A stretch of DNA of 21,268 bases from Clostridia bacterium (GCA_900770945.1 CAAGME010000013.1:1-21268); one strand, 5' to 3'; positions 1 through 7,984 are shown, counted from the stretch's first letter. The notes: a model not told the origin generated them from the letters alone. A program made the numbers and translations.

Positions 1-200
1 AAAAATCATCAAAAAATACGCTCTTTTAGGTGCTTCGCATTTTTGCGGATAAGAAATCGCCGTTTACGGTTCGGTTTTTGCAAGGCAAACGACCGAAATC
101 GTACTTAACGTACGTTGATGGGAGTTTAACGCAGCAAAAACCGATTTATTCCCGCAAAAATAGTTAGTGATGACGAATGGAGTCCCTATTATTTGATTTA
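1..200. repeat. palindromic, possibly dispersed repeat element
   Basis: This block is packed with nested inverted repeats. TTTTTGCGG at 40-48 pairs with CCGCAAAAA at 152-160. CGGTTTTTGC at 72-81 pairs with GCAAAAACCG at 134-143. CGTAC at 100-104 pairs with GTACG at 110-114. The segment forms the 3' end of the minus-strand gene at 64-786 and runs past its stop. That structure is unlike the flanking coding sequence and suggests an inserted repeat family. Copy number cannot be judged from one window, and the outer edge is not visible because the window starts inside or next to it. Confidence 0.5.
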
Positions 201-786
201 TATTCAGTTTATCGTTCTCAATCGTCTGCTTTTCCTTTTCGGTAAAGGAAGAAAGGTCGAAAGATTCAAGTTTTTCCAAAATTTTTGTAAGCGTTTGCTT
301 GTCATTTTTTTCGACGGCGGAGAACATCAGCGCGCGAAGAGCAGAGCCGGACGGATAAGCCGAAGAATAAAAAGAAAGATATTCCGAAGCTTTTTTTAGT
401 GCGTCGTCAACCTTGCCGGAAACATAAAGCGATTTTACCGAATGAGAAGTCATCAAATCGTAGTAATATTCGCCTTGCTCTGCGGTTTTGCAATATTCCT
501 TGAAGCCTTCTTCCTCGCAATATTTTGTGACGTACTCGGCGGAAAGATAAGCGTTCTCCTCCTTAAAGCACAAAAGTTCGGCAAGCCTCTTTAAGTCCTT
601 TTCGTCGCCGCTTTTGTCGTAAGCGCGCCGCATGAGCCTTACCGCGCCGCCGTAATTGCCGAGATTTTCGTAAAAAGAAGCGAGCGGAGCGGGCAGAAAC
701 AGCGCGAAAAAGCCGTATACAAGGAGCAGAGCGGCAAGAATTGCCGCTACCGTAGAAAGAGCTACTTTAAGTGCGAATTTCCCCAT
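64..786 (-). CDS. membrane-anchored helical (TPR-like) protein with a repeat-derived C-terminal tail
   Basis: The protein has 240 residues. Residues about 5-31 form one strongly hydrophobic N-terminal segment, an anchor or uncleaved signal. It is followed by amphipathic helical pairs (about 35-195) that resemble tetratricopeptide-type repeats, for example around NYGGAVRLMRRAY and GKVDDALKKASEYL, so a scaffold role at the membrane is plausible. I do not recognise a named family. The start is supported by CGGAG seven bases upstream and by a good promoter at 833-861. The last ~40 residues (201-240, from GTPFVITNYF) are encoded by the palindromic block at the window start. They are probably not ancestral to the protein; an element seems to have replaced the original 3' end. 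Confidence 0.75.
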   Translation of the reverse strand: MGKFALKVALSTVAAILAALLLVYGFFALFLPAPLASFYENLGNYGGAVRLMRRAYDKSGDEKDLKRLAELLCFKEENAYLSAEYVTKYCEEEGFKEYCKTAEQGEYYYDLMTSHSVKSLYVSGKVDDALKKASEYLSFYSSAYPSGSALRALMFSAVEKNDKQTLTKILEKLESFDLSSFTEKEKQTIENDKLNINQIIGTPFVITNYFCGNKSVFAALNSHQRTLSTISVVCLAKTEP

Positions 787-832
787 AAATTACTCCGTTT
801 GTTTTTATAAATTATATAGATAAATTTTTAAT

Positions 833-861
833 ATTCTATCATAAATTATCGTTAAAAGCAA
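833..861 (-). promoter_or_regulatory. sigma-A-type promoter of the 64-786 gene
   Basis: On the minus strand TTGCTT (856-861) lies 17 bases before TAGAAT (833-838). The ribosome binding site CGGAG and the ATG at 786 follow about 45 bases downstream. Confidence 0.6.
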
Positions 862-940
862 CAAAAAAACGACAAAATTTCAAATATCCCGTAATAAAGC
901 GCAATGCAAGCGAATAATCTTTATTCGAGGCAATTTTTAT

Positions 941-1591
941 ATGAAAACGAAAGTGTTTTTTGTTGTTTTGTTCGTCTGTTTATCGGTATTCGCCCTTTCC
1001 GCTTGCTCCGTTGCGCCCGACTACGCGGCAAACGTGAGCGAAGTAAGATACGTCTTATATTCCTTAAACGGCGAGAGCTTTACGGGCGAAGCATACCTTA
1101 CTCTCCGCGAAACGCCGTTTATAGACGACGGAAAAACGGGGGACGTAAAAAGCTATCTTATTCTGCGTTTTGTCCCGACGCCCGCCGCGCTCTCATCGGA
1201 AGTAACCGTAAGCGTGGGAGAACGTTCTGCGGAGCTTACTTTTCGCGCCGAGTCGGAAGCGTACGTCGCCACGATTTCGGCAGAGGACTTCGACGAAAAT
1301 AAAAGTATTTTAAAATACCGCGCCGGAGACATCTACGAAGAAGTTTCGTTTAACCGTCTGTCGGGCGGCGAGGAACAATATAAAAAAATACTATCGACGT
1401 TCGTTTCTCAAAAAAGCGAGCTTCTCAAAAGTTTGGAAAAAGAGCAGTTTGAACTGAGAATCAGGCTGATGCGGCGCGACGAAAAGATTTTTTGGTACGT
1501 CGCGATTGTCACAAACGAAAAAACGCAATGCTTTTTAACGGACGAAAACGGCAAAATAATCGCCGAAAAAGTCACTAAAAACAACGCTTAA
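941..1591 (+). CDS. lipoprotein of unknown function
   Basis: The protein has 216 residues and begins with a classical lipoprotein signal: a basic start (MKTK), a hydrophobic core and the lipobox L19-S-A-C22. Cys22 would be lipidated and the protein held on the outer face of the membrane. The mature part has alternating strand-like segments (about 30-120) and a charged helical stretch near 140-165, with no recognised domain or catalytic motif. The start follows GAGG at 927-930, about ten bases upstream. A reading frame beginning at 904 in another phase overlaps this gene but has no ribosome binding site and is rich in Arg, so it is a shadow. The gene stands alone between divergent and convergent neighbours. 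No clear promoter was found. Confidence 0.8.
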   Translation: MKTKVFFVVLFVCLSVFALSACSVAPDYAANVSEVRYVLYSLNGESFTGEAYLTLRETPFIDDGKTGDVKSYLILRFVPTPAALSSEVTVSVGERSAELTFRAESEAYVATISAEDFDENKSILKYRAGDIYEEVSFNRLSGGEEQYKKILSTFVSQKSELLKSLEKEQFELRIRLMRRDEKIFWYVAIVTNEKTQCFLTDENGKIIAEKVTKNNA

Positions 1592-1601
1592 TAAATAAAC
1601 T

Positions 1602-1636
1602 AAACGGGCAATCGCATAAAGCGAAAGCCCGTTTTT
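1602..1636. terminator. intrinsic terminator between convergent genes
   Basis: AAACGGGC (1602-1609) pairs with GCCCGTTT (1627-1634), followed on the plus strand by a T run. It lies between the ends of the lipoprotein gene (1591) and the minus-strand gene (1641). On the minus strand the stem is followed by a moderately T-rich stretch, so it may serve both. Confidence 0.75.
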
Positions 1637-1640
1637 CGTC

Positions 1641-2246
1641 TTAAAAATTACCGTGGAGAATATCGAGAAGCTTAGGCGCAAAGCCCAAGTCGTTAAACAC
1701 GCCGTTGAGCGGGTTTACTCTGTACACAAAGCCCGACACCACGTTGGCGCGCAAAACCTCGTCCGCCGCCTGCAAGCTGCCTGCGTCTGCAAAGGCGTGA
1801 ATGCAACCGAAAATACAAGCGATAACGCCGACGTAAAGGCATACGCCCACAATGCAGCCCGCCACCTTGCTTACAACGCTTGCCGCGCCGTTAAGATGCA
1901 CGTTCGAAAAGAGTGCGCCGACAGCCTTAAACAAGAGGATAACTATTATGTACGACAGAATGAACGAGAGAAGCGCGAACACGGCGATTGCAAAACCGTC
2001 GCAAACGTACTGACTCGGGTAAACGCCCGAATTGCCTACGACTTTATAAAACGCCGCCGAAAGCGCGTCTATTATTCCGAAGACCTGGAACAGGAACAAA
2101 AACCCTGCGGTTATAGCGACGATAAGCGCAACGCGAAGAACGAAGCGAAGCACCCCGCCGAATATACCGGTGATTCCCGCCTTAATACTGCAAAAGACAG
2201 TAAGCGCGAGCAGTAACAAAACCACTACGTCAAGTATCCAATACAT
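1641..2246 (-). CDS. CvpA-like integral membrane protein
   Basis: The protein has 201 residues and four or five hydrophobic segments (about 4-20, 28-56, 84-110, 124-150). The N-terminus (MYWILDVVVLLLLAL, then a small-residue KAG..GIFGG turn) and the Asn-Gly-containing stretch near 118-135 before the last membrane segment fit the CvpA (colicin V production) family. CvpA members are about 160-220 residues long and are thought to act in envelope processes, with no defined biochemical reaction. GAGGTG at 2251-2256 precedes the ATG, and a consensus promoter lies at 2314-2342. The family call rests on general pattern and length, so another small polytopic family is possible. Confidence 0.6.
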   Translation of the reverse strand: MYWILDVVVLLLLALTVFCSIKAGITGIFGGVLRFVLRVALIVAITAGFLFLFQVFGIIDALSAAFYKVVGNSGVYPSQYVCDGFAIAVFALLSFILSYIIVILLFKAVGALFSNVHLNGAASVVSKVAGCIVGVCLYVGVIACIFGCIHAFADAGSLQAADEVLRANVVSGFVYRVNPLNGVFNDLGFAPKLLDILHGNF

Positions 2247-2313
2247 ATTTCACCTCAAACCGCCTTTCCTCGCAAATTTTGCGCGCGAAAAGACGATTAA
2301 CTAAGATATATCT

Positions 2314-2342
2314 ATTATATTAAATAATTTTATCGTTGTCAA
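2314..2342 (-). promoter_or_regulatory. consensus sigma-A promoter of the CvpA-like gene
   Basis: TTGACA (2337-2342, minus strand) is exactly 17 bases from TATAAT (2314-2319). This is a perfect match, and the start codon is about 70 bases downstream. Confidence 0.85.
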
Positions 2343-2466
2343 TAGTTTCCTTAAAAATTTCATGCATTTTAAGGTCTTTTAAGCCCCGTAAGCGGTAATT
2401 TTCGGCAATTCTTCACAAACAAACGTAAAGACTTGAGAAAAAAGCGCATTTATCGAGGCTATAAAG

Positions 2467-4089
2467 CTACATCTTGAAGCTGTCTTTGAGCGATACGATT
2501 TCGGAAAGAATAATTTTGCCGTTTTCGACCATTTTTTTGTAGTAACCTTTACGGAGAAGCTGGAAGCTTTCGCCCTCTTCGGCTTCCTCGATGTATTTTT
2601 CGGCGAAGCCTTGTAAAACCGTAAGGCTGTGTTCGTTCATTCTCTCTGAAAAATCCTGCCCGGGGTATTCCGCGTCCTTTAAAAGGTATTCGTACTGTCT
2701 TACTTCGACGGGAACGGCGTTTTTGGCGTCTACCCACTGAATGGTGCCTTTAACTTTTATGTCGCTGCCCGCTTCGCCGCTCTTAGTACCGGGTAAAACA
2801 GAGCAATGCACGAGCTTGACGTTTCCGTCCTCGTCCGCCTCGTAGCTGTCGCACTTAACGACGTACGCGCCTTTGAGCCTTACGAGTCCGCCCACCTTCA
2901 TTCTGAAATACTTAGGCGGCGGGCATACGGAAAAGTCCTCGGCGTCGATATAAATCTCGTTTGAGAAAGTCATTTTGCGCTTGCCGAGTTCCGTTTTGTT
3001 CGGGTTAACGTCGATTTCCGCGTCCTCTTCGCCCTCTAAGTTATCGATAACGACTTTTATCGGGTTAAAAACAGCCATGGCGCGGGGAGCTTCCTTATTG
3101 AGATAATCGCGCGCGAAATGCTCAAAATACCCTACTTCTATCTCGGAATTAGCCTTTGCAACACCTATTTCTTCGCAGAAGTTTTTGAGTGCCTGCGCCG
3201 GTATACCGCGGTTCCTGAGTCCCGTCAAGGTCGGCATGCGCGGGTCGTCCCACCCGGAAACCATATGTTCTTCGACGAGCTTTTTGAGATATCTTTTGCT
3301 CATAACGGTGTTCGTTATGTTGAGCCTTGCAAATTCTATCTGGCGCGGCTTGTGAGTTACGCCCGTGTTTTCCACAACCCAATTGTAAAGCGGACGGTGG
3401 TCTTCGAATTCGAGCGTGCAAAGCGAATGTGTTACGCCCTGCATGGAGTCGCAAATGGGGTGCGCATAGTCGTACATCGGATAAATGCACCACTTGTCGC
3501 CCGTTCTATGATGCGTTGCGTGGAGAACGCGATAGATAACGGGGTCGCGCATATTGATGTTGGGCGAAGCCATATCTATCTTCGCGCGCAAAACCTTTTC
3601 GCCGTCCTTATACTTGCCTTCCTTCATTTCTTCGAAAAGCTTTAAGTTCTCTTCGACGGAGCGGTTACGCCACGGCGATTCCTTGCCGGGTTCGGTTAGC
3701 GTGCCGCGGTTTTCTCTTATCTCGTCGGCGGTCATATCGCAAACGAAAGCTTTGCCGTCCTTAATAAGCTTAATCGCAAGTTCGTAGATTGTGTCGAAAA
3801 AGTCGGAAGCGTAATGAATTTCATACCACTTGAAGCCGAGCCATTCGATATCCTTTTTTATGGCTTCGACGTATTCCGTCTTTTCTTTTGACGGGTTGGT
3901 ATCGTCGAAAAAGAGGTTGCAAAGCCCGCCGTACTTTTGCGCCGTGCCGAAGTTTAAGCACAGGCTCTTTGCATGCCCTACGTGCAGATAACCGTTAGGT
4001 TCGGGCGGAAAACGAGTGTGAACGGTCGTAACTTTGCCCTCGGCAAGTTCTTCGTTGATAATGTCCTCGATAAAATTTTTGGCTTCCAT
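2467..4089 (-). CDS. glnS: glutaminyl-tRNA synthetase
   Basis: This class I synthetase attaches glutamine to tRNA-Gln using ATP. The 540 residues match the usual bacterial length (about 550). PPEPNGYLHVGHAKS, with the HIGH-type signature at 36-39, and the KMSKS-type loop VMSKR at 262-266 are both present. The catalytic core fills the N-terminal half and the beta-barrel anticodon-binding domains the rest. The start is fixed by AAGGAG at 4095-4100 and the promoter at 4148-4176. Many Bacillota lack GlnRS and make Gln-tRNA by GatCAB amidation, so its presence is informative. No T-box leader fits in the short upstream region, and no convincing terminator was seen downstream before 2343. Confidence 0.97.
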   Translation of the reverse strand: MEAKNFIEDIINEELAEGKVTTVHTRFPPEPNGYLHVGHAKSLCLNFGTAQKYGGLCNLFFDDTNPSKEKTEYVEAIKKDIEWLGFKWYEIHYASDFFDTIYELAIKLIKDGKAFVCDMTADEIRENRGTLTEPGKESPWRNRSVEENLKLFEEMKEGKYKDGEKVLRAKIDMASPNINMRDPVIYRVLHATHHRTGDKWCIYPMYDYAHPICDSMQGVTHSLCTLEFEDHRPLYNWVVENTGVTHKPRQIEFARLNITNTVMSKRYLKKLVEEHMVSGWDDPRMPTLTGLRNRGIPAQALKNFCEEIGVAKANSEIEVGYFEHFARDYLNKEAPRAMAVFNPIKVVIDNLEGEEDAEIDVNPNKTELGKRKMTFSNEIYIDAEDFSVCPPPKYFRMKVGGLVRLKGAYVVKCDSYEADEDGNVKLVHCSVLPGTKSGEAGSDIKVKGTIQWVDAKNAVPVEVRQYEYLLKDAEYPGQDFSERMNEHSLTVLQGFAEKYIEEAEEGESFQLLRKGYYKKMVENGKIILSEIVSLKDSFKM

Positions 4090-4147
4090 ATTTGCTCCTT
4101 TTCGTTTTGCCGCCGTAAAATAAGGCGACTTTAAGTTTTATTAGCTT

Positions 4148-4176
4148 ATTTTATCACTTTTATGAAAAATAATCAA
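4148..4176 (-). promoter_or_regulatory. promoter of glnS
   Basis: On the minus strand TTGATT (4171-4176) is 17 bases from TAAAAT (4148-4153). The leader would be only about 50 nucleotides long. It is back to back with the glyS promoter. Confidence 0.7.
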
Positions 4177-4205
4177 CTCAAATTATTCAACTTGCAAATA
4201 TAAGC

Positions 4206-4234
4206 TTGACTTTATCAAAAGATTTATCTAAAAT
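4206..4234 (+). promoter_or_regulatory. promoter of glyS
   Basis: TTGACT (4206-4211) is 17 bases from TAAAAT (4229-4234), giving a leader of roughly 25 nucleotides with AGAGG at 4255-4259 before the ATG. There is no room for a T-box. Confidence 0.8.
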
Positions 4235-4266
4235 ATTTATAGACTTTACGAAAAAGAGGTATAACT

Positions 4267-5643
4267 ATGGAAGAAAAAAGAGCCGTAACCATGGAAAAGC
4301 TCGTCAACCTTTGCAAAGGCAGAGGAATAATCTTTCCGGGCAGCGACATTTACGGCGGCATGGGCAACACCTGGGATTACGGTCCCGTCGGCGTTGAAAT
4401 AAAGAACAATCTCAAAAGACTTTGGTGGAAGCGTTTCGTTCAGCAGTCGGAAAACTCCTACGGCGTAGACGCGGCTATCCTTATGAATTCGAGAGTCTGG
4501 GAAGCAAGCGGACACACCGCGTCTTTTTCCGACCCGAAAATGGATTGCAAGTTCTGCAAAACAAGACACAGAGCCGACAACTTAATCGAAGCCCATTCTC
4601 ACGGCACGGTCAACCCCGATCTCATGACCAACGAGGAAATGGAAAACTATATTAAAGAACACCACGTCGTTTGCCCTAAGTGCGGCAAGTGCGACTTTAC
4701 GCCGATAAGACAATTCAACCTTATGTTCGAAACCTCGCGCGGGGTTACGGAAGAAGGTCAGAACAAAATTTACCTCCGTCCCGAAACGGCGCAGGGCGAA
4801 TTCGTCAACTTTTTGAACGTGCAGAGAACGACGAGAGCCAAAATTCCGTTCGGTATCGCGCAGATAGGTAAAGCGTTCCGCAACGAAGTCACCCCCGGCA
4901 ACTTCATTTTCAGAACGATTGAGTTCGAACAAATGGAACATCAGTTCTTCTGCAAGGAAGGCACCGACCACGAATATTACGAATTTTACAAGAAAGCCGC
5001 AATGGACTTCCTCGTCGATTTGCATATAAACCGCGAACATTTGCGCTATAAAGACCACGACAAACTCGCCCATTACGCGAAAGCCGCTTGCGACATTCAG
5101 TACCTTTTCCCGATAGGCTGGTCGGAACTCAACGGTATTCACAATAGGACGAATTACGATTTGAGCCGTCATCAGGAATATTCGGGCAAGAACATGAACT
5201 ACGTTGACCCCGTAACCGGCGAAAAGTATATTCCGTACGATATCGAATATTCTATCGGCGCGGACAGACTTATGCTTGCTATCCTTTCCGAAGCTTACGA
5301 CGAAGAAGTCGTCGGCAACGAAACGAGAGTCGTTATGCACTTCCACCCCGCAGTCGCTGCGTATAAAGCGGCGGTTTTGCCCTTACAGAAAAACCTCGGC
5401 GACAAAGCAAAAGAAGTTTACAGAATGCTCACCAAGTACTTCCCCGTCACCTACGACGAAGCCGGTTCTATCGGCAAGCGTTACCGCCGTCAGGACGAAA
5501 TCGGCACGCCTATGTGCATAACCGTTGACTTTGACACGTTGGAAAACGGCACGGTAACCGTCCGCGACCGCGACACCATGGAGCAAATCCGCCTCCCGAT
5601 AGCGGAACTCAAAGCCCACATAGAAAAAGCAATAGAATTTTAA
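4267..5643 (+). CDS. glyS: glycyl-tRNA synthetase, single-chain (alpha2) type
   Basis: This class II synthetase charges tRNA-Gly with glycine. The 458 residues correspond to the homodimeric archaeal/eukaryal-like form, not the alpha2-beta2 GlyQ/GlyS form. It opens with GRGIIFPGSDIYGG and WDYGPVG. CxxC pairs at 94/97 and 136/139 could form a zinc site. The motif 2 region runs about 201-224 (GKAFRNEVTPGNF...), and motif 3 (YSIGADRLMLAIL) lies near residue 340. A C-terminal anticodon-binding domain begins around AVLPLQKNLGDKA and ends with the VRDRDTMEQ segment typical of the family. AGAGG at 4255-4259 sets the start; an internal ATG at 4291 is less well placed. Two terminator hairpins follow. 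Confidence 0.96.
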   Translation: MEEKRAVTMEKLVNLCKGRGIIFPGSDIYGGMGNTWDYGPVGVEIKNNLKRLWWKRFVQQSENSYGVDAAILMNSRVWEASGHTASFSDPKMDCKFCKTRHRADNLIEAHSHGTVNPDLMTNEEMENYIKEHHVVCPKCGKCDFTPIRQFNLMFETSRGVTEEGQNKIYLRPETAQGEFVNFLNVQRTTRAKIPFGIAQIGKAFRNEVTPGNFIFRTIEFEQMEHQFFCKEGTDHEYYEFYKKAAMDFLVDLHINREHLRYKDHDKLAHYAKAACDIQYLFPIGWSELNGIHNRTNYDLSRHQEYSGKNMNYVDPVTGEKYIPYDIEYSIGADRLMLAILSEAYDEEVVGNETRVVMHFHPAVAAYKAAVLPLQKNLGDKAKEVYRMLTKYFPVTYDEAGSIGKRYRRQDEIGTPMCITVDFDTLENGTVTVRDRDTMEQIRLPIAELKAHIEKAIEF

Positions 5644-5649
5644 GTAGGT

Positions 5650-5677
5650 AAAAACTCCTTTTGTTGAGTTTTTATAT
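5650..5677 (+). terminator. weak intrinsic terminator after glyS
   Basis: AAAAACTC (5650-5657) pairs with GAGTTTTT (5666-5673) around an eight-base loop, and the second arm supplies the T run. It lies a few bases after the glyS stop. Confidence 0.5.
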
Positions 5678-5687
5678 AATGTGACAA

Positions 5688-5729
5688 GCTCCGCCGAGGG
5701 GAGAAATCCCCTCGGCGGAGCCTTTTTTT
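5688..5729 (+). terminator. strong intrinsic terminator after glyS
   Basis: A perfect 14-bp GC-rich stem, GCTCCGCCGAGGGG (5688-5701) with CCCCTCGGCGGAGC (5708-5721), has a six-base loop and is followed by seven T residues (5723-5729). The GGCGGAGC core recurs in the aspS terminator. Confidence 0.92.
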
Positions 5730-5783
5730 GTTATAAAGTTTTATCAAAAAGTCCGTCTATAAGTCGATTAACAAATAAAAATC

Positions 5784-5849
5784 TTATACAGGTTCAGGCA
5801 AATTTATCTGCGTGACAGTGTGCTTAATGTTATTATCTCCTGAAATATT
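5784..5849 (-). other. in-frame extension after a stop codon (possible decayed 3' end)
   Basis: Directly after the TAA of the gene at 5850-6596 the same frame stays open for 21 codons: NISGDNNIKHT then VTQINLPEPV, and then TAA. The LPEPV end resembles the PPEPV that opens the InlB-type repeat in the upstream protein. It may be the relic of a longer C-terminus or of a second repeat cut off by mutation. Chance cannot be excluded at this length. Confidence 0.35.
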
Positions 5850-6596
5850 TTAATTTTTTCTCCATTTTGCATAAAGTTTGTTGTTTTTATATATATAAAT
5901 TTTATATTCCGTACCATCATATCTTTTGTCTATATCATATTCCTTTTCAGAAATGATATCTTTTTCGAAATCCCATTTTTCGGTGCATTCTTCGTCTTTA
6001 CACCACCCTTCAAAAGTATAGCCCTTGCGAACAGGTTCAGGCGGAATAAATTTTATTGTAGTTCCGTCATAGTCGTCTATCCAATAAGTTCCCTCATGCG
6101 GCGCATCTTCGTAATTATACATATAACTTAAATTTGCCCTTTTTCCATCGTCATCTTCGTTATCAGGCGTAAATACTCCATCACCAGGTCCCATACTCCC
6201 ATAATGCGGAATAGACAATTCATTGTTATACACATTAAATTTTAATACTTTTTCTTGTCTTATATCGTTTGGAAAAGAAAAAGTAAATTCATTCAATATG
6301 TACAATCTTATTACGCCAAACTCGTTTTTAGGCGTCCAATACCCAGAAGCTACCAACGATACTTTATATCCGTCAATTGTTTCAGGTAATATCACACCGG
6401 CTTTAGCTTTTCCTGTTTTGCTAAAACCTCTTAGTTCGGCGGTTTTTTCACCATTTTCATCTTCTACGATTTTATATATAAAATCTCCGCTTTCGATAAA
6501 ATCTTCATATTTTGTACACCCGCTTAGCGATATCGTAAAAGACATTACGCACACAAGCAATAGCGACATAAAAAATTTACTTTTTGCCTTTTTCAT
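5850..6596 (-). CDS. lipoprotein with BspA-like N-terminal region and one InlB-type repeat
   Basis: The protein has 248 residues. The signal (MKKAKSKFFM...) ends in lipobox L24-S-G-C27, so it should be anchored outside the cell. Residues about 50-85 (GFSKTGKAKAGVILPETIDGYKV) look like the 'vvlP..idG..V..I' pattern of BspA-type LRR proteins. Residues about 188-248 hold an InlB B-repeat / Listeria-Bacteroides repeat (VRKGYTFEGW ... EKWDFEKD ... LYAKW), interrupted by a longer insertion before the last strand. Such domains occur in surface proteins of gut bacteria; the ligand here is unknown. It is the last gene of the eight-gene array. An AAGGTG-type ribosome binding site precedes it. Its first 80 bp nearly match those of two other array genes. 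Confidence 0.82.
   Translation of the reverse strand: MKKAKSKFFMSLLLVCVMSFTISLSGCTKYEDFIESGDFIYKIVEDENGEKTAELRGFSKTGKAKAGVILPETIDGYKVSLVASGYWTPKNEFGVIRLYILNEFTFSFPNDIRQEKVLKFNVYNNELSIPHYGSMGPGDGVFTPDNEDDDGKRANLSYMYNYEDAPHEGTYWIDDYDGTTIKFIPPEPVRKGYTFEGWCKDEECTEKWDFEKDIISEKEYDIDKRYDGTEYKIYIYKNNKLYAKWRKN
6517..6596 (-). repeat. shared signal-peptide segment, copy 1
   Basis: These 80 bp encode the lipoprotein signal and lipobox. They nearly match 9262-9341 and 11739-11818, with only a handful of substitutions, and start at the ATG in all three genes. Confidence 0.85.
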
Positions 6597-6621
6597 AAAT
6601 TTTTACACCTTGTTTTTTTAT

Positions 6622-7281
6622 TTATAAATCGAAAAACGATTTAGGTGGAAAACCCGTGGAGAAATATGGATATATAAAAATTTTACTTTCCTCAACATAT
6701 TCAAATTCTTTCATATCCATTAGGTTTAAAAACTTATCGCCATGTTTTACTGCAGGAATAGTAGTATAATAGCTTTCTTGTTTTATTGTTATAAGATATC
6801 TTTTTTCGTCTTTTACGCCTGCGGCTTTATATGGGCTAACTTTATAATAAATTCTTTCACCCGATTCGTCTGTTTCCCATTTTTTATTTTTGTCAGAATC
6901 TAAAGACTTTGTTGTGTCTATATATTCATAACGACTCCAGTCTCGAGAAATAAATTCTTCGTCACGAGTGTATAAACTTTTTAGAAAAGCAAAGTCGTTT
7001 ATTCTCACCCAAACAAAACCGTAAGGCTCAAAATCAACAACACAATAGTGCAATTTTTCATTCTTGTCGTATAGCGGAGTTATTTCGTAGCTTGTAAAAT
7101 CATACTTGCCGCTCATATAACGTTTTTCGACTAATTCGCTTATTTTTTGCAAGTGTTGCTCTTCTGTGTATCCCCATGAAGACCTTTTTGCAATTCTTAC
7201 GCCTAAAATTGCAAGCAATGCGATAACGACCGCAAGCATAACACATAAAACAATCTTTTTCTTTTTGCTTTTAGTTTTCAT
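6622..7281 (-). CDS. single-anchor membrane protein, array paralogue A
   Basis: The protein has 219 residues: a very basic start (MKTKSKKKK), one membrane segment (about 9-28) without a lipobox, and then an outside domain. It belongs to a three-member paralogue group with 7304-7963 and 7985-8677. Shared features are YTEEQHLQ..SELVEKRYM, a central VEF/VDFEPYGFVWVKIN-like strand, SRYEYIDTT, KWETDE.G.RIYY..SPYKAA and NLMDMKEFEYV. I recognise no domain and see no enzyme motif. AAGGAG lies about eight bases before the ATG. The upstream spacer is almost the same as the one before 7963, which points to recent tandem duplication. Confidence 0.78.
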   Translation of the reverse strand: MKTKSKKKKIVLCVMLAVVIALLAILGVRIAKRSSWGYTEEQHLQKISELVEKRYMSGKYDFTSYEITPLYDKNEKLHYCVVDFEPYGFVWVRINDFAFLKSLYTRDEEFISRDWSRYEYIDTTKSLDSDKNKKWETDESGERIYYKVSPYKAAGVKDEKRYLITIKQESYYTTIPAVKHGDKFLNLMDMKEFEYVEESKIFIYPYFSTGFPPKSFFDL

Positions 7282-7303
7282 CGTTTTCTGCTCCTTTTTT
7301 TAG

Positions 7304-7963
7304 TTATAAATCAAAATGGTGTTTTGGTGGTACAGACATACTAAAATACGGATATACAAAAGTTGCACTTTCCGGGACGTATTCAAATTCTTTCATATCC
7401 ATAAGATTAAGATACTTATCACCTCTTTTTACGGCAGGGACTGTCGAAGGATAGTGGATAGCTTGTATTATTGTAATAACATATCTTCTTTCATCGGTAA
7501 TTCCCGCGACTTTATACGGGCTTTTTTTATAATAAATTCTTTCTTCCCCTTCGTCCGTTTCCCATTTTATATTATCATCTAAGGACGAAGTTTGCGTTGT
7601 ATCAATATACTCATAACGGCTCCACCCGTTTTTGTCCATTTCACGACGAGAGTACATTCCGTAATTAAAGTCATTATCGTTTATTTTTACCCAAACAAAC
7701 CCGCAAGGCTCAAATTCAACTATACAATATTTCATTTTTTCGTTCTGGTCATATAACGGAAAAACCTCATAACTCGTATATTCGGATTTTTCACCCATAT
7801 AACGCTTTTCAACTAATTTGCTTATTCTTTGCAAGTGCTGTTCTTCCGTATACGCCCAAGACGAACCTTTTATTATACGCACGCCTAAAACTGCAAGCAA
7901 TGCGATAACGACAGCAAGCACAACACATAAAACAATCTTTTTCTTTTTGCTTTTAGTTTTCAT
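7304..7963 (-). CDS. single-anchor membrane protein, array paralogue B
   Basis: The protein has 219 residues and is the closest relative of paralogue A; the first 28 residues are almost identical (MKTKSKKKKIVLCVVLAVV). It has the same layout: a Lys-rich cytosolic end, one membrane segment and an exported domain of about 190 residues. The conserved SRYEYIDTTQTSS and NLMDMKEFEYVPES stretches suggest a maintained fold, while the middle and the extreme C-terminus (VPPKHHFDL) vary. AAGGAG precedes the ATG at 7963, and only about 20 bases separate it from the gene before. No function can be named. Confidence 0.78.
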   Translation of the reverse strand: MKTKSKKKKIVLCVVLAVVIALLAVLGVRIIKGSSWAYTEEQHLQRISKLVEKRYMGEKSEYTSYEVFPLYDQNEKMKYCIVEFEPCGFVWVKINDNDFNYGMYSRREMDKNGWSRYEYIDTTQTSSLDDNIKWETDEGEERIYYKKSPYKVAGITDERRYVITIIQAIHYPSTVPAVKRGDKYLNLMDMKEFEYVPESATFVYPYFSMSVPPKHHFDL

Positions 7964-7984
7964 TGTTTTCTGCTCCTTTTTTAG

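Noticed and set aside
904..1302. 132-residue plus-strand frame overlapping the lipoprotein gene
   Set aside because: It is Arg-rich without a binding site; the other frame starting at 941 has a signal peptide, lipobox and GAGG.
2349..2374. CCTTAAAA/TTTTAAGG hairpin as the glnS terminator
   Set aside because: On the glnS strand no T run follows the stem and the stem is AT-only, so I do not call it.
4582..5346. 254-residue open frame on the minus strand inside glyS
   Set aside because: It lies wholly antisense to a clear GlyRS gene, has no ribosome binding site or promoter, and its sequence is a codon-bias shadow.
5688..5729. The glyS terminator as a dispersed repeat, because GGCGGAGC also occurs at 18151-18174
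   Set aside because: Only the GC-rich core is shared and both sites are well-placed terminators; common terminator composition explains it.
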